From Lachnospiraceae bacterium (GTDB lineage Bacteria; Bacillota; Clostridia; Lachnospirales; Lachnospiraceae), in contig JAIECC010000134.1 in NCBI GenBank assembly GCA_029068665.1, forward strand, positions 1 to 6,423: a stretch of 6,423 nt of DNA, read 5' to 3'. Shown here piece by piece: positions 1 through 5,788 of this stretch. The position numbers and the translations under genes were made by a program. Under the pieces are notes generated by a model. The model made no database searches, was not told where the DNA came from, and saw only the letters and a program-made list of their open reading frames with translations. How positions within the stretch are numbered: position 1 is the first letter of the stretch; the number at the start of each line of letters is the position of its first letter.

Positions 1-1
1 T

Positions 2-1495
2 ATAGGTACGGAACGGGTTACTGATGAGGAAAGCCTGATGATTATGCCGGGGGTAGCCTTTGACTTGAACTGTAATCGGATTGGATATGGAAATGGATAC
101 TATGACCGATATCTTTCCATCCATCCCCAAATGACAACGATTGCACTGGCATATGAATTTCAGATTGTAGGAAAAATCAAACAGGAAATCCATGATGTAA
201 GACCGGAAATGATTGTGACGGAAAGCAGGGTGATTATGCAACCAAGAGATTTTGACCTGGAGGCAGTATGCAAGGCAGCAAAAAAGGCAAGCCGGACCCT
301 GAATCTTTTGGATACGGCAAAGAAAAATGATTGTTTGCTGAAAGTGGCAAAGGCAATTGAGGAAAATCAGGAGTTAATCATAAAGGCTAATAAAAAAGAT
401 ATTGCAAATGCCAAGCGAAATGGAATGGCAGAGGCCTTGCTGGATCGTCTGACTATTAATGAAGACCGGATTCAAGGTATGGTGGAAGGGGTAATCCAGG
501 TGGTAGCTCTAACGGACCCTGTTGGAACGGTGATTACCCGGTTTGACCGTCCAAATGGACTGCATGTGGAGCAGGTCCGGGTTCCATTTGGTGTCATTGG
601 CATTATTTATGAATCCAGACCGAATGTGACGGTAGACGCATTTTCCCTGTGCTTTAAAACAGGAAATGCAGTCATTCTCCGTGGAGGCAGTGATGCCATT
701 TATACCAATATGGCATTGGTGACCGTGATACGAAAAGCACTGAAATCCATGGAGGTAGATGAAAATGCTATTAGTCTGGTAGAGGATACCAGTCGGGAAG
801 TGGCTTCCCAATTCATGAAAATGAAGCAGTATGTTGACGTGCTGATTCCAAGAGGAGGAGCCGGGCTGATTCAGACCGTGGTAGAGCAGTCTACCATACC
901 GGTAATTGAAACCGGAACCGGAAACTGCCACATTTATATTGACCGGTATGCCAATGTGGAAAAGGCAGTGTCCATTGTACACAATGCCAAGCTACAGCGG
1001 TTAGGGGTGTGTAATGCTTGTGAATCCCTGGTGGTGCATGAAAAAATAGCAGATCAGGTGCTTCCTCTGCTTATTGAAGACCTGCAGAAGGAAGGCTGTG
1101 AAATCCGTGGAGAAGCAGCAGTCTGTAAGCTGAATCCGCTGATAAAAGAAGCAACAGAAGAGGACTATGGAACGGAATATCTGGCGAAAATCATTTCCGT
1201 TAAGATTGTCCGGTCTGTTTATGAGGCAATCGATCATATTAATCGTTATAGTACCGGGCATTCTGAGTCAATCATAACAGAGGATGAGAAGGCGGCAGAT
1301 GCATTTACGGAGGGAGTGGATTCGGCCTGTGTTTATGTGAATGCTTCCACCCGGTTTACAGATGGATTTGAATTTGGATTTGGGGCGGAAATCGGTATCA
1401 GTACCCAGAAGCTTCATGCCAGAGGACCTATGGGACTGTTGGCACTGACCTCCAGTAAATATGTGATTCATGGCAACGGGCAGGTAAGAGGGTAA
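2..1495 (+). CDS. proA: 5-formyltetrahydrofolate cyclo-ligase (C-terminal part) fused in frame to glutamate-5-semialdehyde dehydrogenase (ProA); 5' end outside window
   Basis: The frame is open from the first full codon at 2, so the true start lies upstream. Counting from the ATG at 38, residues 1-66 match the end of 5-formyltetrahydrofolate cyclo-ligase, with PGVAFD at 4-9 and the nucleotide/folate-binding GYGNGYYDRYL at 16-26. That enzyme uses ATP to convert 5-formyl-THF to 5,10-methenyl-THF. From about residue 72 the protein is a full ProA, the NADPH-dependent enzyme that reduces gamma-glutamyl phosphate to glutamate-5-semialdehyde in proline synthesis. Visible ProA motifs are VRVPFGVIGIIYESRPNVT (180-198), VLIPRGGAGLI (268-278), the catalytic Cys325 in GVCNA, and the C-terminal STRFTDG and EIGISTQKLHARGPMG. 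The ProA part from Met67 is 419 residues, close to the usual 417. No stop or linker separates the two enzymes. The fusion is seen directly; whether both activities stay on one polypeptide is inference. No proB is visible, so it may lie elsewhere. Confidence 0.93.
   Translation: MGTERVTDEESLMIMPGVAFDLNCNRIGYGNGYYDRYLSIHPQMTTIALAYEFQIVGKIKQEIHDVRPEMIVTESRVIMQPRDFDLEAVCKAAKKASRTLNLLDTAKKNDCLLKVAKAIEENQELIIKANKKDIANAKRNGMAEALLDRLTINEDRIQGMVEGVIQVVALTDPVGTVITRFDRPNGLHVEQVRVPFGVIGIIYESRPNVTVDAFSLCFKTGNAVILRGGSDAIYTNMALVTVIRKALKSMEVDENAISLVEDTSREVASQFMKMKQYVDVLIPRGGAGLIQTVVEQSTIPVIETGTGNCHIYIDRYANVEKAVSIVHNAKLQRLGVCNACESLVVHEKIADQVLPLLIEDLQKEGCEIRGEAAVCKLNPLIKEATEEDYGTEYLAKIISVKIVRSVYEAIDHINRYSTGHSESIITEDEKAADAFTEGVDSACVYVNASTRFTDGFEFGFGAEIGISTQKLHARGPMGLLALTSSKYVIHGNGQVRG
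221..238 (+). promoter_or_regulatory. Candidate internal ribosome binding site and start for stand-alone ProA
   Basis: AGCAGGG at 224-230 lies five bases before an in-frame ATG at 236, exactly where the cyclo-ligase domain ends. Starting here gives a 419-residue ProA of normal length. It may be a relic of two formerly separate or overlapping genes, or it may still be used. The sequence alone cannot decide. Confidence 0.35.
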
Positions 1496-1526
1496 ATTAT
1501 GGTCTAGCGTACTGTTTTGAATACCG

Positions 1527-1670
1527 CCTTGGAGACCGTCCATATAGTTACCATCAGACGCGCTCACGCTTCTGCGAACGCGTAGCAGTGCATAAGGTGC
1601 GAAAGGACCGCACCTAAGCACTGACGGGTTCTAAGAGTCTGCTGGTAACTATATGGACGGTTCCCCAAGG
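1527..1670 (-). ncRNA. Structured RNA element, copy 1 (minus strand), unknown family
   Basis: Outer arms at 1527-1559 and 1637-1670 form a helix of about 33 bp, broken only by one bulged base and one G-A mismatch. It encloses a 77-nt head at 1560-1636. Read on the minus strand the head gives, in order: a 6-nt link; P2 AACCCGT/ACGCGTT with one C-C mismatch; P3 CAGTGC/GCACTG; an internal loop TT/TAT; P4 AGGTGCG/CGCACCT capped by GTCCTTT; a CT bulge between P3 and P2 on the 3' side; and a 17-nt 3' segment containing GC-GTGA-GC, a GNRA-type tetraloop on two pairs. Segment lengths equal those of copy 2, and helix differences are mostly compensatory. The strand is assigned from this homology and from a G-U wobble in the outer helix that would be A-C on the other strand. 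It lies antisense to any proA read-through. No family was recognised; a non-autonomous mobile element is the main alternative. Confidence 0.6.
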
Positions 1671-1692
1671 TTGCCAAGACTGGTGCTGTTCC
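1671..1692 (-). repeat. Conserved 5' flank of structured element, copy 1
   Basis: On the minus strand these 22 bases directly precede the outer helix. They match the flank of copy 2 (1781-1802) at 16 of 22 positions by hand count; the shared core is ACCAGTCYTGRCAR. The match ends at the same distance from both helices, so the conserved unit extends beyond the hairpin. It could be part of the RNA, a protein-binding site, or promoter sequence: TTGGCA followed after 18 bases by TATAGT is present in this copy, but copy 2 lacks an equivalent -10. Confidence 0.45.
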
Positions 1693-1780
1693 ATAATGTA
1701 ATATTGACTTTTGATACGGAAAATCCAGTATATGGCTGCATTCCATAAATACAGGATTGGAAAGGAAAACAGCCGGAAGT
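1693..1780. other. Spacer between the two divergent structured elements
   Basis: This 88-base stretch separates the conserved flanks of the two elements and has no credible coding frame. TTGACT at 1704-1709 resembles a -35 box, but the only TATAAT-like hexamer downstream (TATATG, 1730) is 20 bases away. On the plus strand, CATAAT at 1692-1697 follows TTGCCA at 1671-1676 by only 15 bases. A weak GGCTG/CAGCC pairing joins 1735-1739 and 1770-1774. Divergent promoters for the two elements would be expected here if they are transcribed on their own, but none is convincing. Confidence 0.3.
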
Positions 1781-1802
1781 GCAACTGTACCAGTCCTGAC
1801 AG
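1781..1802 (+). repeat. Conserved 5' flank of structured element, copy 2
   Basis: These 22 bases stand immediately before the outer helix of copy 2 and share the core ACCAGTCYTGRCAR with the corresponding flank of copy 1. Because the copies point away from each other, the shared GACTGGT/ACCAGTC sits as an inverted pair at 1678-1684 and 1789-1795, each seven bases from its own hairpin. Confidence 0.45.
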
Positions 1803-1947
1803 CGTCTTTCGAGGGCATGACCATCCCAAAGCAGACCGTTGAAGCACGTTGGTACTTAGGCTGTGTTCTTTACAGCCTTATGTACCACTACGTGCTGGGT
1901 AGAACGAAAGTGTGTCTGCTTTGGGATGGTCATGCCCTCGGGAGACG
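1803..1947 (+). ncRNA. Structured RNA element, copy 2 (plus strand), unknown family
   Basis: Arms at 1803-1836 and 1914-1947 pair over all 34 positions as plus-strand RNA, including two G-U wobbles that would be A-C mismatches on the other strand. The 77-nt head (1837-1913) contains: a 6-nt link; P2 AGCACGT/ACGTGCT (1843-1849, 1890-1896); P3 TGGTAC/GTACCA (1850-1855, 1882-1887); an internal loop TT/TAT; P4 AGGCTGT/ACAGCCT (1858-1864, 1872-1878) with loop GTTCTTT; a CT bulge at 1888-1889; and a 17-nt 3' segment with AC-GAAA-GT, a GNRA-type loop. It ends 30 bases before the ribosome binding site of the permease gene, so it could be a leader element of that gene. Copy 1 has no gene in the equivalent position, which favours an independent RNA or a mobile unit. 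I see no U-rich tract after the helix, so it is not a standard terminator. Confidence 0.6.
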
Positions 1948-1989
1948 TGGTTGTAGTAGGTATATAAGAAACAGAAAGGAGCATTGCAC

Positions 1990-3330
1990 ATGCAGCAGAA
2001 TAAAGAACAAAGGAAGAAACGGTGGCAATATATCATGACCCGGTTTATGATTCTGGCATTAACGATTTTATTTTTCTTTTTTCTCTATCGATTCAAAGAT
2101 TTATGTAATGGGGTACGTCGGGTATTGTCGATTTTAGGTCCTTTTATATATGGGGGTGTTATGGCGTATCTGCTGCGGATTCCCTGCAATTTCTTTGAAA
2201 AGCATTTGAAAAAATGGCTGCCGGAACGGCGGCAGAAGGTGGCTACGGGATTTGCCATATTAATCAGTATGTTTATGGTTCTGATGATTTTTTATTTACT
2301 GGTGCGTTTGGTAGCACCTCAATTGGTGATCAGTATTTCTTCCATTGTGGCAGCACTTCCGGGAGCCGTGAGCAATGCTTCTCAGTGGCTTCAGACAAAA
2401 TTGGAAAAGGACCCGGTTATGAAAAATTATATACAGACTGCTATGGATGTAGTGTATCCGAAGTTCATGGAATGGTCTCAAAGTGATTTGCTTCCGATGC
2501 TGCAAAATATGGCAGGGGGATTTGCAAGTACAGTTTCCTCTGTTCTTGGAGTATTTATGAATCTGTTGATTGGTGTTGTGGTCTGTATCTATACCCTGGG
2601 TGCCCGAAAGAAGTTTGCCAAACAGGGAAAAGCTGTTTTATACAGTATATTCAAACCCAAATGGGCGGATTATATACTGGATGAGGTGAAATTCGCAGAT
2701 AAAATGTTTGTGGGCTTCTTTGGCGGCAAGATACTGGATAGTGCCATTATTGGCATCATCTGTTATGTCTGCTGTCTGATTTTCCGGTTTCCAAATGCAA
2801 TGCTGATTAGTGTTATTGTAGGTGTAACCAATATCATTCCGTATTTTGGTCCATGGATTGGTGCAATTCCTTCCGTTATCCTGATTTTAATTGTAGATCC
2901 GATGAAATGTATCTGGTTTATTTTGTTTATTGCTATTTTGCAGGGCTTTGACGGCAATATTCTGGGACCAAAGCTTTTGGGAGACAGTACCGGTCTTTCT
3001 AGTTTCTGGGTATTATTTGCCATTACCGTATTCAGCGGACTGCTTGGCTTCTCCGGATTTCTGATTGGTGTTCCGCTTTTTGCCGTGATTTATGATTTAA
3101 TCCATAAGCTGGTGGTATTGGGACTGAAACGGCACAATAAGCTGGATATCCTGGAGAACCCAGAGGCGGATTCTTCGGGTTCTGATTCAGAAGCAGAAGA
3201 ATCAAAAAAAGCTAAGAATTCAGAAGGGGAATCTCCAAATGAAGCAGAAGATTCAGAAACAGCAGAGACAGAATCCCAGCCGGATATAGAACGGGAGTCT
3301 TCTAAAGCCGAAGCATCTACAGAAGAATAA
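1990..3330 (+). CDS. AI-2E-family (PF01594-type) membrane transporter with acidic C-terminal tail
   Basis: This 446-residue polytopic membrane protein has hydrophobic segments at about 16-33, 47-62, 86-109, 182-203, 249-266, 270-301, 305-320 and 337-378. The family signature is VGVTNIIPYFGPWIGAIPS (277-295), followed by ILQGFDGNILGPKLLG (316-331) and GFSGFLIGVPLFAVIYDL (353-370). Members export or exchange small solutes; few have been tested, and the autoinducer-2 name should not be taken as function here. Residues 389-446 form a hydrophilic tail dominated by Glu, Ser, Asp and Ala, probably disordered. I chose the ATG at 1990 because GGAG at 1978-1981 lies eight bases upstream; the in-frame TTG at 1984 is only two bases from it. 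The gene stands alone between the structured elements and the ftsY promoter. TATATA at 1961-1966 might be a -10, but no matching -35 is visible. Confidence 0.9.
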   Translation: MQQNKEQRKKRWQYIMTRFMILALTILFFFFLYRFKDLCNGVRRVLSILGPFIYGGVMAYLLRIPCNFFEKHLKKWLPERRQKVATGFAILISMFMVLMIFYLLVRLVAPQLVISISSIVAALPGAVSNASQWLQTKLEKDPVMKNYIQTAMDVVYPKFMEWSQSDLLPMLQNMAGGFASTVSSVLGVFMNLLIGVVVCIYTLGARKKFAKQGKAVLYSIFKPKWADYILDEVKFADKMFVGFFGGKILDSAIIGIICYVCCLIFRFPNAMLISVIVGVTNIIPYFGPWIGAIPSVILILIVDPMKCIWFILFIAILQGFDGNILGPKLLGDSTGLSSFWVLFAITVFSGLLGFSGFLIGVPLFAVIYDLIHKLVVLGLKRHNKLDILENPEADSSGSDSEAEESKKAKNSEGESPNEAEDSETAETESQPDIERESSKAEASTEE

Positions 3331-3361
3331 GATGGTTTATTCGAAAGTTATTATTTAAATA

Positions 3362-3390
3362 GTTCCATTCTTGGAAATAAGTAGTATAAT
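3362..3390 (+). promoter_or_regulatory. Probable promoter of the ftsY-ilvA unit
   Basis: A perfect TATAAT at 3385-3390 has a weak -35 candidate, GTTCCA at 3362-3367, 17 bases upstream. The expected transcript start near 3397 leaves a leader of about 50 bases. An inverted repeat TTCCA-TTCT-TGGAA at 3363-3376 overlaps the -35 region and could be an operator or chance. AT-rich sequence upstream (TTATTATTTAAAT) may act as an UP-like region. Confidence 0.55.
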
Positions 3391-3449
3391 AAAAGAGTAT
3401 GGAAATTAAGACAAGCAGATGATTCAGATTGCAATCAGGAGGCAGATAG

Positions 3450-4559
3450 ATGGGCTTATTTGATAAATTCAAAAAAAATGGGGATACTGCAGCAGAGGAA
3501 GCTGCTGCTATACAGGAAACTCTAATACAGGAAATAGAGACGGTTCTACCGGAAGAAACGGCAGTGCATGAAAAGAATGATGGAGAAGAAGCGGGATTTT
3601 TTAAGCGGCTGGTAAGCGGACTGACGAAAACCAGAGATCATTTAGCTGATAGTCTGAATCAGATTTTCCATGGTCATTCAGAACTGGATGAGGATTTCTA
3701 TGATGAGCTGGAAGAGGTGCTGATCATGGCAGACCTGGGGCTGGAAACCACAGATAAGATTATTGAGGATTTAAAGCGCCGGGTAAAGGAATATAAGATA
3801 AAAGAGGTAGAGCCATGTCGGGAGCTGTTGAATAACATTATCCGTGACCAGATGATGGTGGAGGATTCTGCTTATGATTTTGAAGACAGGAAGACGGTAA
3901 TGCTGATTATCGGCGTGAATGGAGTAGGAAAGACTACTTCTATCGGTAAATTGGCTGCCCAGTATAAAAAGCGTGGCAAAAAGGTATTGATGGCGGCGGG
4001 AGATACTTTCCGGGCGGCTGCCATTGATCAGCTGAAAACCTGGGCAGAACGGGCCGGTGTTGACATTATTGCTCAGCAGGAAGGCTCTGATCCTTCTGCA
4101 GTGGTTTATGATGCGGTTCAGGCAGCAAAGGCAAGGAATGTGGACATTCTGTTATGCGATACAGCCGGACGGCTGCATAATAAGAAGAACCTGATGGATG
4201 AGCTGGCAAAGATGCACCGGATTATTGAAAAGGAATATCCGGAGGCACATTGTGAGACATTAATTGTACTGGATGGTTCTACGGGACAGAATGCTTTAGA
4301 GCAGGCAAGACAGTTCAGTGAAGTCACTGATTTAAGCGGCATTATCCTGACCAAGCTGGACGGAACTGCCAAGGGCGGGATTGCCATTGCCATTCAGGCA
4401 GAATTAGACGTGCCGGTAAAATATATCGGTGTGGGTGAAAAAATAGATGATTTGCAGCGTTTCGATCCTACCCATTATGTGGAAGCATTATTTGCCGACC
4501 TGGATGTACGTTCTGAAATTGAGATGCTGATTGAGGAGGATGAAGAATCATGGCAGTAA
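3450..4559 (+). CDS. ftsY: Signal recognition particle receptor FtsY
   Basis: FtsY is the membrane-associated SRP receptor GTPase. It docks Ffh-ribosome-nascent-chain complexes and passes them to the Sec translocon. The 369-residue protein has a short acidic, Glu/Ala-rich N-terminal region (about 11-48) preceded by an amphipathic MGLFDKFKK start, then the helical N domain (about 50-135) and the GTPase G domain. Motifs seen are the P-loop GVNGVGKTT (155-163), DTFRAAA (185-191), DTAGR (237-241), TKLDG (301-305) and the closing GVGEKIDDLQ (327-336). The start is fixed by AGGAGG at 3437-3442, seven bases before the ATG. Length and motifs are those of a normal Gram-positive FtsY with a reduced A domain. 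In many Firmicutes ftsY sits beside smc or ffh; neither is present on the sequence seen here. Its stop codon overlaps the ilvA start by 10 bases, implying co-transcription and possible translational coupling. Confidence 0.97.
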   Translation: MGLFDKFKKNGDTAAEEAAAIQETLIQEIETVLPEETAVHEKNDGEEAGFFKRLVSGLTKTRDHLADSLNQIFHGHSELDEDFYDELEEVLIMADLGLETTDKIIEDLKRRVKEYKIKEVEPCRELLNNIIRDQMMVEDSAYDFEDRKTVMLIIGVNGVGKTTSIGKLAAQYKKRGKKVLMAAGDTFRAAAIDQLKTWAERAGVDIIAQQEGSDPSAVVYDAVQAAKARNVDILLCDTAGRLHNKKNLMDELAKMHRIIEKEYPEAHCETLIVLDGSTGQNALEQARQFSEVTDLSGIILTKLDGTAKGGIAIAIQAELDVPVKYIGVGEKIDDLQRFDPTHYVEALFADLDVRSEIEMLIEEDEESWQ

Positions 4560-5779
4560 CAGAGCTTTGTTTAGAAAAATTTGAAGAGGCTTATAATATT
4601 GTGCAGCAGGTGGTGCTGCCAACCAATCTGGTATACAGTGAATATCTCAGCAGCCAGACCGGAAACCGGGTCTACTTAAAGCCGGAGAATATGCAGCTGA
4701 CCGGAGCCTATAAGATTCGTGGTGCATACTATAAAATCAGCACCTTATCAGATGCAGACCGGGCAAAGGGGCTGATTACAGCTTCTGCCGGCAATCATGC
4801 CCAGGGTGTGGCCTATGCAGCAAAGGCATATGGAGTAAAGGCAACCATTGTCATGCCTACCACAACACCTTTGATCAAAGTAAACCGTACCAAGTCCTAT
4901 GGGGCAGAGGTGGTGCTTTACGGTGATGTATATGATGAATCCTGTGCCTATGCGCTGGAACTGGCAGAGGATAAGGGATATACCTTTATTCATCCCTTTG
5001 ATGATCTGGACATTGCTACCGGACAAGGCTCCATTGCCATGGAAATCATTAAGGAGCTGCCTACGGTAGATTATATTCTGGTGCCGGTGGGTGGCGGTGG
5101 TCTGGCTACCGGTGTTTCTACCTTTGCCAAGCTGTTGAATCCCAACATCAAGGTCATCGGAGTAGAGCCGGCTGGGGCCAATTGCTTACAGGAGTCCCTC
5201 AAAATCGGTAAGGTAACTACACTGCCGGGGGTTGATACCATTGCAGACGGTACAGCTGTTAAGACACCAGGCAGTAAGATTTTCCCTTATTTGCAGAAGA
5301 ATCTGGATGATATTATTACAGTGGACGATTCGGAATTAATCGTATCCTTCCTGGATATGCTGGAAAATCATAAGATGCTGGCAGAGAATTCCGGACTGTT
5401 GACCGTAGCTGCTGTAAAGCATTTAAATGTGAAGGAAAAGAAGATTGTCAGCATTATCAGTGGCGGCAATATGGATATCATTACCCTTGCATCTGTGGTA
5501 CAGCACGGATTAATTGCCAGAAGCCGGATTTTTACCGTATCGGTACTGTTGCCGGACAAGCCGGGTGAACTAATGAATGTATCCTCGGTGATTGCAAAAG
5601 CACAGGGAAACATTATCAGTCTGGAGCATAATCAGTTCGTCAGCTTGAACCGGAATAGTGCAGTGGAACTGGTAATTACTATGGAGGCCTTCGGTCCGGA
5701 GCATAAGGATGCCATTTTACAGGAACTGGCGGAACAGGGCTATCGGCCGATTGAAAAGACACCAAAGAGTATTTATTGA
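4550..5779 (+). CDS. ilvA: Threonine ammonia-lyase (threonine dehydratase), single-ACT medium form
   Basis: This PLP enzyme of fold type II deaminates threonine to 2-oxobutanoate, the first committed step of isoleucine synthesis, or serves threonine catabolism. In the 409 residues the PLP lysine is Lys55 in TGAYKIRGA, the substrate loop is SAGNHAQG (79-86), the phosphate-binding glycines are GGGGL (181-185) and the cofactor-ring region is SGGNMD (304-309). Residues from about 326 (RIFTVSVLLPDKPGEL) form one ACT domain. The length sits between catabolic TdcB (about 330, no ACT) and the E. coli biosynthetic enzyme (514, two ACT-like units), as in the roughly 400-residue form common in Gram-positives. 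The single ACT domain suggests allosteric control by an amino acid, probably isoleucine or valine; this is inference. GAGGAGG at 4533-4539, inside ftsY, serves as ribosome binding site ten bases before the ATG. A biosynthetic or catabolic role cannot be decided here, since no other ilv genes are visible. Confidence 0.94.
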   Translation: MAVTELCLEKFEEAYNIVQQVVLPTNLVYSEYLSSQTGNRVYLKPENMQLTGAYKIRGAYYKISTLSDADRAKGLITASAGNHAQGVAYAAKAYGVKATIVMPTTTPLIKVNRTKSYGAEVVLYGDVYDESCAYALELAEDKGYTFIHPFDDLDIATGQGSIAMEIIKELPTVDYILVPVGGGGLATGVSTFAKLLNPNIKVIGVEPAGANCLQESLKIGKVTTLPGVDTIADGTAVKTPGSKIFPYLQKNLDDIITVDDSELIVSFLDMLENHKMLAENSGLLTVAAVKHLNVKEKKIVSIISGGNMDIITLASVVQHGLIARSRIFTVSVLLPDKPGELMNVSSVIAKAQGNIISLEHNQFVSLNRNSAVELVITMEAFGPEHKDAILQELAEQGYRPIEKTPKSIY

Positions 5780-5788
5780 GGTATATAA

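Noticed and set aside
509..1261. Minus-strand frames inside proA
   Set aside because: They are shadows of a well-supported gene, with no ribosome binding sites and atypical amino acid composition.
545..1543. Shared GACCGTCCA in proA (545-553) and in the outer arm of copy 1 (1534-1542), as a possible target match
   Set aside because: A nine-base match in a window of this size is close to chance, and it does not extend.
1527..1670. Large hairpins as intrinsic terminators
   Set aside because: Neither helix is followed by a T-tract in its sense direction, and the conserved complex head is not needed for termination.
1564..1847. Two minus-strand frames of 77 and 86 codons in the proA-permease gap
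   Set aside because: They cover the structured elements, overlap each other in different frames, and show no protein-like composition or start signals. The constraint seen here is on RNA pairing.
1865..1905. Pseudoknot between apical loop GTTCT and AGAAC in copy 2
   Set aside because: The five pairs are perfect in copy 2, but the equivalent bases in copy 1 (GTCCT and AGAAG) do not pair, so homology does not support it.
1803..1947. Integron attC site, group II intron domain or retron RNA
   Set aside because: No integrase, reverse transcriptase or maturase is present, and the attC core boxes and the intron domain V catalytic pattern are absent.
1984..1989. TTG start two codons upstream of the permease ATG
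   Set aside because: Only two bases separate it from GGAG, whereas the ATG at 1990 has ideal spacing of eight.
1757..2038. 93-codon plus-strand frame across structured element 2
   Set aside because: It runs through the hairpin arms and into the permease gene in another frame, has no ribosome binding site and no recognisable protein sequence.
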